Assembly (NCBI RefSeq): GCF_000764665.1
Contig: NZ_JRGM01000157.1
Coordinates: 1-34,882 of the forward strand
DNA: 34,882 nucleotides
Reading direction: 5' to 3'
From: Aeromonas lacus
GTDB lineage: Bacteria; Pseudomonadota; Gammaproteobacteria; Enterobacterales; Aeromonadaceae
Shown piece after piece: positions 1-8,090 of this stretch. The first letter of the stretch is position 1. Every line of letters starts with the position of its first letter. A model generated the notes under the pieces. That model was not told the DNA's origin. It did not search any database and worked only from the letters and a program-made list of their open reading frames with translations. Both the position numbers and the translations under genes were made by a program.

Positions 1-8
1 GGTGTTCA

Positions 9-285
9 ATGACAAGATTACGTCGCTCATTTACTGCTGAATTCAAACTCGAAGCCGCATCCCTGGTGCTCGACCAGGGATATTCAGTCCCCGAAGTCAG
101 CCGTTAACTGGATGTCGGTGAAACCGTACTTCGCCGCTGGGTTCAGCAGCGTCAATCCGAACGTAGTGGCCACCCCCAATCAGCAAAGCGCTGACTCCAG
201 AGCAGTAGAAAATCCAGGAACTGGAAGCCCGCATCCACCGGCTTGAACGCGAAAAGGACATTTTAAAAAGGCCACTGCTCTCTTG
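9..285 (+). pseudogene. IS3-family orfA remnant (helix-turn-helix protein)
   Basis: The frame opens at ATG 9 with residues typical of the IS3 OrfA helix-turn-helix protein: an FTAEFKLEA start, then SVPEVSR, then ETVLRRWVQQ. A C-to-T change appears to have made a TAA stop at codon 33 (105-107). Further on, the coding sense moves to another frame, where a leucine-zipper-like stretch (QELEARIHRLEREKDILK) can be read at about 209-266, after a TAG at 206-208. IS3 elements normally use a programmed -1 shift on an A-run between orfA and orfB. Here the A-run TTTTAAAAAG at 261-270 is present, but the upstream stops make it irrelevant. Confidence 0.75.
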
Positions 286-286
286 A

Positions 287-1057
287 TTGCGGACGAATTC
301 ACACGCAAGCGGACGATTAACCGTGAACGCATGCAACAGCGCAGTGAGTTGCGCTAGCCGGAACTCTGCGGGCAGCCGCGCCTTGATGTCGATGATGCGA
401 GAGCTGGGGTATCAGATTGGCCGATTCAAAGTGTGCAGTCTGATGAAGGAGGCCGGTCTGGTATCCAGGCAACCGGGTGCTCATCGCTATCAGGTCGCCC
501 GGTCTGAGCGACCGGATATTCCCAATCTGCTGGCCCGCGAATGTGCTGTTTCACAACCCAATCAGGTGTGGTGTGGCGATATCACCTATATCTGGGCAGG
601 TGCTCGTTGGCATTACCTGGCAGGGGTGCTTGACCTTCATACACGCCGGGTTGTGGGCTGGGCAATGTCTGACAAGACTGATGCAAAACTGGCCATCAAA
701 GCACTGGAGATTGCCTGTCAGCAGCGGGGTTATCCATCAGGTGTGCTGTTTCACTCCGACCAGGGCAGCCAATATGGCAGACGGGGATTTCGGCAACGAC
801 TGTGGCGCTATCGCATGACCCAGAGCATGAGTCTGCGTGGTAACTGCTGGGATAACGCCCCGATGGAATGGTTGTTCAGGAGCCTGAAGTCAGAGTGGAT
901 CCCGGTAACGGGATAGATGAACCAGCGGGAGGCGAAACGGGATATCAGCCATTACCTGATGGATTACTACAACTGGCGGCGTCCACATCAACACAATGAC
1001 GGGATGCCGCCAGCAAAAGCCGAGGATCGGCCTAACCAAGTGTCCGGATTTAGTTGA
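287..1057 (+). pseudogene. IS3-family orfB remnant (DDE transposase)
   Basis: The open part (about 340-916) shows the retroviral-integrase-like core of IS3 transposases: WCGDITYIWA (first Asp), FHSDQGSQY (second Asp) and NAPMEWLFRSLKSE (the Glu region; family members usually have ME-R-F, here ME-W-F). A TAG at 914-916 follows PVTG where family members continue with an aromatic residue. After it the frame continues as MNQREAKRDISHY and YYNWRRPHQHNDG up to TGA 1055-1057. The usual first 60-80 residues cannot be recognised; only a fragment around SRALMSMMRELGYQIGRFKV precedes the core. The gene is clearly broken. Confidence 0.85.
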
Positions 1058-1060
1058 CTA

Positions 1061-1772
1061 CTACAGTCTGTAGCTGTCACCAGGGGCTGGGTAAGATGCG
1101 CTCTTACAGCTGATTTGGGCAACAACGCCGTTGGCGCTCATATTTACGTGCCGGTTAATTAACATGGGTGACGTCAAGGTAAATATGGCGATGGATGCAT
1201 TGTTAACAACTGCAACTGTTTTTTGACTTGTTCTATAAAAAGGCATTGCCAAGCCGGTGTCATTATCGAGAATAGTCGAATTGGTTTGGGTTTTTAAATG
1301 AATATGAATGCATTCTTGTGCGTAAAGTGATCCAGTGAAGATATATTATCAAGTTGGGGTGGCACCATTTATAGATATTGTCCTGCAGAAAAGGTATCAC
1401 CCATGCCGCACCAGATTCACCTATCGCTGTGCTACTCGCAGAACCACTCAAAGCAGCACCCGTGTTGGGCTCATGGGGCCTATGACAACTGGTGATGGTA
1501 GGGATGTATGCAAAATAGTGAGTAAAGGTATATGACATAAGGCATTTTTAACGTCGACTTCCCGTTTGTTGCATCCTCTTGTTAGCTCTTGAGCTATTCA
1601 TCTGGCAGCGTGAATTGCATGAATCGAAAACGCCGCCTTGGAACATGTTGCGATTAATTAATTTATATTCAATTAAAAACTTTAAATTCACGGATTATGA
1701 TTATCCCTTTGGGGGTAAATGTTTTTGTTTGTGATATGACGCGCCCTGTAAATAAGTTCAATCCCTGTGGAA
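1061..1772. other. Intergenic region with no convincing gene
   Basis: About 700 bases lie between the IS remnant and the hyb control region. Short open frames exist on both strands (for example 1335-1535 plus and 1263-1538 minus), but they look like random translation and have no ribosome binding site or recognisable motif. A short GC-rich patch near 1400-1480 differs in composition from its AT-rich surroundings and may be a fragment of something older. The last 120 bases become strongly AT-rich (1655-1740), as is common upstream of regulated promoters. Confidence 0.6.
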
Positions 1773-1786
1773 TTGATAGAGATCAA
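1773..1786 (+). promoter_or_regulatory. FNR box upstream of hybO
   Basis: The sequence TTGATAGAGATCAA matches the FNR consensus TTGAT-N4-ATCAA at all ten defined positions. It is centred at 1779.5. If it acts as a class II activator site (centre at -41.5), transcription would start near 1821, with TAGCAT at 1809-1814 as the -10 element and a leader of about 45 nt before hybO. This fits oxygen-controlled expression of an uptake hydrogenase. The box is seen directly; its use by FNR is inference. Confidence 0.8.
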
Positions 1787-1808
1787 TACTGAGGGGGAGG
1801 TGAGTCCT

Positions 1809-1821
1809 TAGCATTTCCGCT
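1809..1821 (+). promoter_or_regulatory. Putative -10 and start site of the hyb operon
   Basis: TAGCAT (1809-1814) shares four of six bases with TATAAT and sits where a class II FNR promoter would need it, relative to the FNR box at 1773-1786. The predicted start is about 1821. No good -35 hexamer is visible, which is usual when an activator overlaps that position. Confidence 0.4.
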
Positions 1822-1865
1822 GTTAAGCATTTATCAGACAAGTGCTCACTACGGGAATAAGAAGA

Positions 1866-2999
1866 ATGGTCGAGGATAATTTTTTATCGGCTCATGGGAT
1901 TAATCGCCGTGATTTTATGAAATTGTGTGCCGGGATGGCCGCAACCCTGGGATTAAGTCAGAATGCCGTCGCCAAGATGGCCACCGCGCTTACCAGCCCC
2001 GAGCGGCCGCCGGTGATCTGGATTGGGGCGCAGGAGTGTACCGGCTGCACCGAGTCGCTGTTGCGCGCCACTCACCCTACCATCGAGAACCTGATCCTCA
2101 ATACCATTTCGCTGGAGTACCACGAGGTGCTCTCGGCAGCATTTGGCCATCAGGCTGAAGAGAACAAGCACAACGCCATGACCCGCTACAAGGGCAAGTA
2201 TGTGCTGGTAGTGGATGGCTCCATTCCGCTCAAAGATGGCGGCATCTACTGCATGGTGGCCGGTGAACCCATCGTCGACCATATTCGCCGCGCGGCTGCC
2301 GATGCAGCAGCCGTCATTGCCATCGGCTCCTGTGCCGCCTGGGGCGGGGTCCCCGCCAGTGGTGGCAACCCGACCGGCGCCGTCAGCCTTGAAGAGGCAC
2401 TCGGCAATATCGGCACCCCCATCATCAATATTCCGGGCTGCCCGCCCAATCCCCACAACTTTCTCACTTCGGTTGCCTACTACATTACCTACGGCAAGCT
2501 GCCGGCGCTGGATGCCAAGAATCGCCCGCTGTTTGCCTATGAGCGGCTCATCCACGAAAACTGCGAGCGCCGTCCGCACTTCGACGCCGGCCGCTTTGCC
2601 AAGGAGTTCGGTGACGAAGGCCACCGTCAGGGCTGGTGTCTCTATCATCTGGGCTGCAAGGGGCCGGAGACCTACGGTAACTGTTCGACCCTGGAGTTCT
2701 GCGATATCGGTGGTGGCATCTGGCCCGTTGGCATCGGTCATCCCTGCTACGGCTGCAACGAACAGGGTGTCGGTTTCAGCAAGGGGATCTTCCAGCTTGC
2801 CAAGGTTGAGAATCCGACCCCGCGGGTCAACAAGCCCGATGTGGCCATTCAGGAAGGGGGTCATATCTCTCCCACTTCCACCGCGCTGATCGGCGGAGCC
2901 CTCGGGGTGCTGGTCGGGGTGAGTCTGATGACGGTGCGTGAACTCGGTCGCCAGCAGAAGCGCCATGAAGCCGGGCAGCATCCGTCACGGGAGGAGTGA
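1866..2999 (+). CDS. hybO: Hydrogenase-2 small subunit HybO
   Basis: Small, electron-transferring subunit of a membrane-bound uptake [NiFe] hydrogenase facing the periplasm. The N-terminus has a twin-arginine export signal ([12 protein letters not shown]), so the folded dimer with HybC is exported through Tat. Iron-sulfur ligands are visible in order: ECTGCTES (proximal cluster), [14 protein letters not shown], the [10 protein letters not shown] region, NCSTLEFC and [11 protein letters not shown]-terminal hydrophobic segment ([16 protein letters not shown]) anchors it in the membrane. The length, 377 aa, is close to E. coli HybO (about 372). I chose ATG 1866 over GTG 1842 because MVEDN...HGINRRDF aligns with the family and GGGA lies nine bases upstream. 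It is the first gene of hybOABCDE and its TGA overlaps the hybA ribosome binding region. Confidence 0.97.
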   Translation: MVEDNFLSAHGINRRDFMKLCAGMAATLGLSQNAVAKMATALTSPERPPVIWIGAQECTGCTESLLRATHPTIENLILNTISLEYHEVLSAAFGHQAEENKHNAMTRYKGKYVLVVDGSIPLKDGGIYCMVAGEPIVDHIRRAAADAAAVIAIGSCAAWGGVPASGGNPTGAVSLEEALGNIGTPIINIPGCPPNPHNFLTSVAYYITYGKLPALDAKNRPLFAYERLIHENCERRPHFDAGRFAKEFGDEGHRQGWCLYHLGCKGPETYGNCSTLEFCDIGGGIWPVGIGHPCYGCNEQGVGFSKGIFQLAKVENPTPRVNKPDVAIQEGGHISPTSTALIGGALGVLVGVSLMTVRELGRQQKRHEAGQHPSREE

Positions 3000-3001
3000 C
3001 C

Positions 3002-4033
3002 GTGAACAGACGCAACTTCCTCAAATTTGCCTCCGTCGGCGCGCTGGCAGCCGGGGCCACCGTGCCCGGCACTGCCCTGGCGGCTGCCAAAAACAAGCCA
3101 CCCATTCCCGGTGCGCTTGGCATGCTCTACGACTCCACCCTCTGTGTCGGCTGTCAGGCCTGCGTGGCAGAGTGCCAGCGTCTTAACGGCAATCCGGCCA
3201 ACCCGGCGGGCGAGCAGACCTGGTCCAACAACGACAAGCTGAGCCCCTACACCAACAACATCATTCAGGTGTGGAAGAGCGGCGCGGGCGAGCACAAGGA
3301 TCAGCTGGTAGATGGCTACGCCTACATCAAGAAGCAGTGCATGCACTGCGTCGATCCCAACTGTGTTTCCGTCTGCCCGGTGCAGGCCCTTAAAAAGGAT
3401 CCCAAGACCGGTATTGTTCACTACGATCCGGACGTCTGTACCGGTTGCCGTTACTGCATGGTGGGCTGCCCGTTCGACGTACCCAAATATGACTATGACA
3501 ACCCGCTGGGGGCGATCCACAAGTGCGAGCTCTGCAACCAGAAGGGGCTTGAGCGGATCGATCAGGGCAAGTTGCCCGGCTGTGTCGAGGTATGTCCGAC
3601 CGGCGCCGTCATTTTTGGCACTCGCGAAGAGCTGATGGCCGAGGCCAGGCGTCGCCTGTTGGCGACCCCGGGCAGCGAATATGCCTACCCGCGCCAGACC
3701 CTCAAGGCCAACGACCCCTACCTGCACGAGGTGCCCAACTACCAGCCTTACGTCTATGGCGAGAAGGAGGGGGGCGGCACCCAGGTGCTGGTGCTGGCCG
3801 GGGTGCCTTACACCAAGCTCGATATGCCCGATCTGCCGGAACTCTCCTCAGGGGCGCGCTCGGAGCATATCCAGCACACCCTCTACAAGGGGATGGTGCT
3901 GCCGCTGGTGGTGCTGACCGGTCTCTCCGTGCTTATCCGTCGCAATACCAAGAACGGTCACGATGGTCACGATCAGGGCAAGGAGACGTCGGTTGATCAA
4001 GGCAAACAACAGGGGGGCAAGGATCATGAGTAA
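3002..4033 (+). CDS. hybA: Hydrogenase-2 ferredoxin-like subunit HybA
   Basis: Periplasmic 4Fe-4S protein that passes electrons from HybO to the membrane subunit HybB and so to quinone. It has its own Tat signal ([11 protein letters not shown], then an Ala-rich h-region ending near ALAAA). Cysteine groups follow: [39 protein letters not shown] and CELCNQ...CVEVCPT, which would hold four clusters. A C-terminal hydrophobic anchor ([15 protein letters not shown]) precedes a hydrophilic, Gly/Asp/His-rich tail. The chosen start is GTG 3002, which gives the MNRRNF start known from E. coli HybA and lies seven bases after GGAGG (2990-2994). A GTG at 2996 overlaps the hybO stop and is less well placed. 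It overlaps hybB by eight bases. Confidence 0.95.
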   Translation: MNRRNFLKFASVGALAAGATVPGTALAAAKNKPPIPGALGMLYDSTLCVGCQACVAECQRLNGNPANPAGEQTWSNNDKLSPYTNNIIQVWKSGAGEHKDQLVDGYAYIKKQCMHCVDPNCVSVCPVQALKKDPKTGIVHYDPDVCTGCRYCMVGCPFDVPKYDYDNPLGAIHKCELCNQKGLERIDQGKLPGCVEVCPTGAVIFGTREELMAEARRRLLATPGSEYAYPRQTLKANDPYLHEVPNYQPYVYGEKEGGGTQVLVLAGVPYTKLDMPDLPELSSGARSEHIQHTLYKGMVLPLVVLTGLSVLIRRNTKNGHDGHDQGKETSVDQGKQQGGKDHE

Positions 4034-5213
4034 TCACAAGGCACATCCCCTTGGCGGCAAGCTGGTCAGCTGGCCGGTACTGGTGCTGGCACCCTTTGCG
4101 GTGCTGTGCGGCATGCTTATTCTCAAGCGTCTCATCTTCGGGCTGGGCTCGGTGACCGATCTGAACGGGGGTTATCCCTGGGGTCTCTGGATCTCCTTTG
4201 ACCTCTTGATCGGCACCGGTTTCGCCTGCGGTGGCTGGGCGCTGGCCTGGGCGGTTTACGTTTTCAACCGGGGCGAGTATCACCCGCTGGTGCGGCCGGC
4301 CCTGTTGGCGAGTCTGTTCGGTTATTCGCTGGGTGGCCTCTCCATCACCATCGACGTCGGCCGTTACTGGAACCTGCCGTACTTCTACCTGCCCGGTCAC
4401 TTCAACACCTCTTCGGTGCTGTTCGAGACGGCGGTCTGCATGACCATCTACATCGGGGTGATGGCGCTGGAGTTTGCGCCCGTGCTCTTGGAGAAGTTCG
4501 GCTGGAAGACCTCCATGGCGCGGCTCAACAAGATCATGTTCTTCATTCTGGCGCTGGGGGCTCTGCTGCCCACCATGCACCAATCCTCGATGGGCTCTTT
4601 GATGATCGTAGCGGGGGAGAAGATCCATCCGCTCTGGCAAAGCTATGAGCTGCTGCCGGTCTTTTCGCTTCTGACCGCATTCATCATGGGCTTTTCCATC
4701 GTGGTGTTTGAGGGCTCTTTGGTGCAGGCGGGATTGGCGGGGCGTGGCCCCAACGAGAAGCCGCTCTTCTACAAACTGACCCAGGTGATCGACATCTTCC
4801 TGATCCTGTTTGTGGCGCTGCGCTTTGCCGAAATAGTCATCCATGACAAGTCGGAATACCTTTCCGAGTTCAACCGCTACTCCATCCTGTTCTGGAGCGA
4901 GATCGCGCTGATGATCTTCCCGCTGCTGGTGTTCCATTGGGACAAGAGCCGCCGGGACTCGCGCATGCTCTTTCTGGGGGCTCTCAGCATGCTGCTGGGC
5001 GCAGCCCTCTGGCGACTGGATTACTCCCTGATCGCCTTTAACCCCGGCAATGGCTACCACTACTTCCCCTCCGCGACGGAGGTGCTGATCTCCCTTGGCT
5101 TTGTTGCCATCGAAGTGTGTGCCTATTTGCTGCTGATCCGGCTGTTGCCGGTACTGCCATCACTTGAACGTGTTCACCAAGATTATCAGGCCCGAGGGAA
5201 AGCCAACGTATGA
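4026..5213 (+). CDS. hybB: Hydrogenase-2 membrane subunit HybB
   Basis: Integral membrane protein of the NrfD/PsrC-like family that links HybA to the quinone pool and, in E. coli, makes the Hyb complex able to conserve energy. The sequence is a chain of about ten hydrophobic segments with the family's typical pieces: [55 protein letters not shown] and [15 protein letters not shown]. The length, 395 aa, matches the family (about 392). ATG 4026 follows AAGGA at 4019-4023 and overlaps the end of hybA. It ends in an ATGA overlap with hybC, so the two are probably translated together. Confidence 0.95.
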   Translation: MSNHKAHPLGGKLVSWPVLVLAPFAVLCGMLILKRLIFGLGSVTDLNGGYPWGLWISFDLLIGTGFACGGWALAWAVYVFNRGEYHPLVRPALLASLFGYSLGGLSITIDVGRYWNLPYFYLPGHFNTSSVLFETAVCMTIYIGVMALEFAPVLLEKFGWKTSMARLNKIMFFILALGALLPTMHQSSMGSLMIVAGEKIHPLWQSYELLPVFSLLTAFIMGFSIVVFEGSLVQAGLAGRGPNEKPLFYKLTQVIDIFLILFVALRFAEIVIHDKSEYLSEFNRYSILFWSEIALMIFPLLVFHWDKSRRDSRMLFLGALSMLLGAALWRLDYSLIAFNPGNGYHYFPSATEVLISLGFVAIEVCAYLLLIRLLPVLPSLERVHQDYQARGKANV

Positions 5214-6913
5214 GCCAACGTATCACCATAGACCCCATCACCCGCATCGAGGGTCACCTGCGTATCGACTGTGAAATCGAAGGCGGCGTTGTCACCAAGG
5301 CCTGGTCGTCCGGCACCATGTGGCGCGGGATGGAGGAGATCGTCAAGGGCAATGACCCGCGCGATGCCTGGATGATAGTGCAGCGCATTTGCGGGGTATG
5401 TACCTCCATCCATGCCATCGCCTCGGTGCGGGCGGTGGAGAACGCCATCGGCGCCAAGGTGCCGGTCAACGCCCAGTACATCCGCAACCTCATCATCGCG
5501 GCCCACAATATCCACGATCACATCGTCCACTTCTACCAGCTCTCCGCGCTGGACTGGGTGGACATCACCGCGGCCCTTGAGGCCAATCCGCAAAAAGCGG
5601 CGGACATGCTCAAGGGGGTATCGACCTGGTCCCTCAACAGTGCCGACGAGCTGACCAAGGTGCAGGATAAAATCCGCGCGCTGGTAGCGAGCGGCCAGCT
5701 CGGCATCTTTGCCAACGGCTACTGGGGTCACAAGGAGATGAAGCTGAGCCCGGAGGTGAACCTCATCGCTGTGGCGCACTACCTGCAAGCGCTGGAGTGC
5801 CAGCGCGATGCCAACCGCATCGTCGCCATTTTGGGGGGCAAGAGCCCGCACATCCAGAATCTGGCGGTGGGCGGCGTGGCCAACCCCATCAATCTGGATG
5901 CGCCGAGCGTGCTCAACCTCGAGCGGCTGCTCTATGTGAAGAGCTTTATCGACCGGCTCGGCGAGTTTATCGAGCAGGTCTACAAGGTGGATGCCGCCAT
6001 CATCGCCGCGCACTACCCCGAGTGGCTGGGTCTGGGGCAGGGGGCCAAGCACTACCTGAGCGTGCCGGAGCTCCCCACCGACGCCAACGGTGGCAGCTTC
6101 CTGATGCCGGGTGGCTATATCGAGAATGGCAATCTGGCGGGTTATCGCCCCATCGAGAGCCATCAGGATGGCTGGCTGATGGACGGCATCGCCGAGAGCA
6201 ACAAGCACGCCTGGTACAAGGATGACGAACCTCTCAAACCTTGGGAGGGCAAGACCGAGCCCAACTACACCGGCTGGCAGGATGACGGCAAATACTCCTG
6301 GGTCAAATCCCCCACCTTCTACGGCAAGGTGGTGGAGGTGGGGCCGCTCGCAGACCTCTTGGTGAAACTGGCCGCCAAACACCCGGAGACGGTGGCTCAC
6401 TTCGACCAGTTGAACGGCATTTATAAAGCACTCGCCGGTTCGGCCATCAAGACCGAACAGCTGCACTCCACCATGGGCCGGATCATTGGCCGCGCGGTGC
6501 GCTGCTGCGTGCTGAAAGATACCCTGGCGCACCAGTGGAAGGCGCTGGTGGACAACATCGGCAAGGGGGATACCACCGCCTACATCAAGGCCGAGATCCC
6601 GGCAGATAAAGAGTTTCGCGGGGTGGGCTTTGAAGAGGCGCCGCGCGGCATGCTCTCCCACTGGATCGTCATCAAGGGTGGCAAGATCGAGAACTATCAG
6701 GCGGTGGTGCCATCGACCTGGAACTCGGGCCCACGCAACTTCAATGACGAGCCCGGCCCCTACGAGCAGGCGCTGGTGGGCACCCCGGTGGCGGATCCCG
6801 CCAAACCGCTGGAAGTGGTGCGCACCATCCACTCGTTCGACCCCTGCATGTCTTGCGCGGTCCACGTGGTGGATACCCAAAATGGCGAAGTGACTCAGGT
6901 GAAGGTGCTGTGA
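5210..6913 (+). CDS. hybC: Hydrogenase-2 large subunit HybC
   Basis: Catalytic large subunit carrying the NiFe(CN)2CO site. The four nickel-binding cysteines are in RICGVC (Cys61 and Cys64) and DPCMSCAVH (Cys546 and Cys549). The 15-residue tail after His552 (VVDTQNGEVTQVKVL) is the piece removed by the HybD protease after nickel insertion. The length, 567 aa, equals that of E. coli HybC. All four ligands are cysteine; no in-frame TGA selenocysteine codon is present. It starts in a 4-bp ATGA overlap with hybB, and its TGA shares a base with the hybD start. The mature protein travels to the periplasm with HybO, since it has no signal of its own. Confidence 0.98.
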   Translation: MSQRITIDPITRIEGHLRIDCEIEGGVVTKAWSSGTMWRGMEEIVKGNDPRDAWMIVQRICGVCTSIHAIASVRAVENAIGAKVPVNAQYIRNLIIAAHNIHDHIVHFYQLSALDWVDITAALEANPQKAADMLKGVSTWSLNSADELTKVQDKIRALVASGQLGIFANGYWGHKEMKLSPEVNLIAVAHYLQALECQRDANRIVAILGGKSPHIQNLAVGGVANPINLDAPSVLNLERLLYVKSFIDRLGEFIEQVYKVDAAIIAAHYPEWLGLGQGAKHYLSVPELPTDANGGSFLMPGGYIENGNLAGYRPIESHQDGWLMDGIAESNKHAWYKDDEPLKPWEGKTEPNYTGWQDDGKYSWVKSPTFYGKVVEVGPLADLLVKLAAKHPETVAHFDQLNGIYKALAGSAIKTEQLHSTMGRIIGRAVRCCVLKDTLAHQWKALVDNIGKGDTTAYIKAEIPADKEFRGVGFEEAPRGMLSHWIVIKGGKIENYQAVVPSTWNSGPRNFNDEPGPYEQALVGTPVADPAKPLEVVRTIHSFDPCMSCAVHVVDTQNGEVTQVKVL

Positions 6914-7443
6914 TGAACACCCTGATCCTGGGCGTGGGCAACCTCTTGCTGAGCGACGAGGCCGTCGGTGTGCGCATCGTCGAGGCGCTGGGGCGCGAAT
7001 ACCGTTTTGCCCCCGGCATCGAGCTGCTGGACGGCGGCACCGCCGGTATGGAGCTGCTGGAAGCCATGGCCAGTCGCGACCACATCATTCTGGCGGATGC
7101 GGTGCGCAGCGGTAATCCACCGGGCACAGTGGTGACCCTGAAAGATGAGGAGGTCCCGATCCTGTTTGGCCGCAAGATCTCCCCCCATCAGCTTGGGCTG
7201 GCGGATGTGCTCTCAGCGCTGTACATGACGGATGAGTCGCCAAAGCGGCTCACCCTGATCGGCATAGAACCCGAATCCCTCGAACCGCGCATCGGGCTCA
7301 CCCCTGTGGTGGCGGCCGCAATGGGGGAGGCGACGGATCGGATTTTGACCCTGCTGGCCAGTGTTGGCGCCCCCGCCATTGCACTCTCCGACGCCGAGCG
7401 GGCCAAACAGGAGCAGGAGGGCTTATGGCGCAGTCCCATTTAA
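6913..7443 (+). CDS. hybD: Hydrogenase-2 maturation endopeptidase HybD
   Basis: Cytoplasmic protease that checks for nickel in pre-HybC and then cuts off its C-terminal tail. The start LILGVGNLLLSDEAVGV is the family signature. The three metal-probing residues are recognisable as Glu16, Asp62 (ILADAV) and His92 (SPHQLGL), close to positions 16, 62 and 93 in E. coli HybD. At 176 aa it is slightly longer than usual (about 164), with an extra hydrophilic C-terminus. ATG 6913 shares its A with the hybC stop. It overlaps hybE by 19 bases. Confidence 0.95.
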   Translation: MNTLILGVGNLLLSDEAVGVRIVEALGREYRFAPGIELLDGGTAGMELLEAMASRDHIILADAVRSGNPPGTVVTLKDEEVPILFGRKISPHQLGLADVLSALYMTDESPKRLTLIGIEPESLEPRIGLTPVVAAAMGEATDRILTLLASVGAPAIALSDAERAKQEQEGLWRSPI

Positions 7444-7961
7444 GCGAGGCAGATGCCATGCAGGAACGCGGGCAGGAGGTTTCGGGTTTTGCCAGCAATC
7501 CTGCGCCGTTACTGGTAGCCCAGTATGAGCGGATCGCCCGGGAGGAGATGCAAGGGCTGCCCTTCTATCACTCCACCATGCCCATAGTTGCGGAGTGCGT
7601 GCTGTTTGAAGAGCAGTGGCTCGGCTGCGTGCTGACCCCCTGGATGCTGAGCGTGGTGGTGTTGCCAGGGCCGGATCAGCTTTGGCCGGTGCGCAGCAGT
7701 AGCGAACGCCTCGCCCTGCAGCTCCCCTGCGGCAACCTGACCTTTATGGTTGGCGAACTGCCCGAAAGTGGTCAGCTGCTGGCCTGCTCCCTGATGTCGC
7801 CGCTCGATCCCCATCTCGGGGCCGAGCAGGGGCGCTCACTGGTAAGCAGCACCCTCAAGATGCTGCTCTCCTTGCCGGTGCAGCAAGGGGCTGGCGGCGT
7901 GGATCTGGGGCGCAGACGACTGTTTGGTGCGGCGAGAAAGGTCCCTGCATTGCCCGATTGA
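7425..7961 (+). CDS. hybE: Hydrogenase-2 assembly chaperone HybE
   Basis: HybE/HyaE-type chaperone that holds the Tat-exported small subunit HybO and helps prevent export before assembly. Recognition rests on the family segments FHPSMP-like FYHSTMPIV, FEEQWLGCVLTPWMLSVVVLPGPDQLWP, LPCGNLTFMVGEL and LACSLMSPLDP. Length is 178 aa, with a short extra N-terminus compared with E. coli HybE (about 162). ATG 7425 is preceded by a strong AGGAGG at about 7414-7419. It is the last hyb gene here: hybF and hybG are absent and their roles are presumably filled by the hypA and hypC genes further along. Confidence 0.92.
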   Translation: MAQSHLSEADAMQERGQEVSGFASNPAPLLVAQYERIAREEMQGLPFYHSTMPIVAECVLFEEQWLGCVLTPWMLSVVVLPGPDQLWPVRSSSERLALQLPCGNLTFMVGELPESGQLLACSLMSPLDPHLGAEQGRSLVSSTLKMLLSLPVQQGAGGVDLGRRRLFGAARKVPALPD

Positions 7962-7966
7962 TACTA

Positions 7967-7982
7967 GGTTTCACACGAAATC
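7967..7982 (+). promoter_or_regulatory. Near-palindrome upstream of nik, FhlA-site-like
   Basis: GGTTTCACACGAAATC forms an imperfect dyad (TTTC...GAAA) about 25 bases upstream of the sigma54-like promoter. From memory it shares about 11 of 16 positions with the E. coli FhlA site (CATTTCGTACGAAATG). It lies closer to the promoter than bacterial enhancer sites usually do, so the assignment is weak. Confidence 0.3.
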
Positions 7983-7995
7983 AAGTTTAGAATAG

Positions 7996-8012
7996 GGGGC
8001 CATTTTGGCCCC
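7996..8012 (+). terminator. Hairpin after hybE, overlapping the nik promoter
   Basis: GGGGCCA (7996-8002) and TGGCCCC (8006-8012) form a seven-pair GC-rich stem with a three-base loop. No T-run follows, so it would be a weak or factor-assisted terminator. Its 3' arm is at the same time the -24 part of the predicted sigma54 promoter at 8006-8021. Confidence 0.45.
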
Positions 8013-8021
8013 TCACTTGCA
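8006..8021 (+). promoter_or_regulatory. Sigma54 (-24/-12) promoter of the nik-like operon
   Basis: TGGCCCCTCACTTGCA fits the TGGCAC-N5-TTGCA pattern with GG and GC separated by exactly ten bases. Transcription would begin around 8033, leaving about 58 nt before nikA. A closely similar element, TGGCCC-N5-TTGCC, precedes the hyc operon, suggesting that both answer to RpoN. The element is visible; its activity is inferred. Confidence 0.6.
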
Positions 8022-8090
8022 CTTTCTGACACGCATTCCCCCTCTTTTTTGAGTGATAACGCGTGAGTGGTACAAACAAGAAGGATCCCC

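Larger units (their letters stand above)
1..1060 (+). mobile_element. Decayed IS3-family insertion sequence (right part)
   Basis: This is a degraded copy of an IS3-family element whose left end lies at or beyond the window edge. An orfA-like frame starts at 9 (MTRLRRSFTAEFKLEA) and is broken by a TAA at 105-107, an apparent one-base insertion near 165-175, a TAG at 206-208, and a frame change at the A-run near 265-269. The orfB part keeps the DDE integrase core, but its N-terminal portion looks deleted and a TAG interrupts it at 914-916. Matching sequence continues past that stop to a final TGA at 1055-1057. The likely right inverted repeat lies at about 1041-1058 (TGTCCGGATTTAGTTGAC). With this many lesions it cannot make its own transposase. 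The family assignment is firm; the exact IS name is not known to me. Confidence 0.8.

Noticed and set aside
1263..1538. Minus-strand 91-codon frame and overlapping plus-strand frame upstream of hyb
   Set aside because: No ribosome binding site or motif; composition changes along the frame, as in non-coding DNA.
1737..1746. TGACGCGCCC shared with 31515-31524, both upstream of gene starts
   Set aside because: A single ten-base match in 35 kb can occur by chance and the flanking bases differ.
5186..6880. A 564-codon minus-strand frame opposite hybC
   Set aside because: Antisense shadow; HybC on the plus strand is full length with all ligands.
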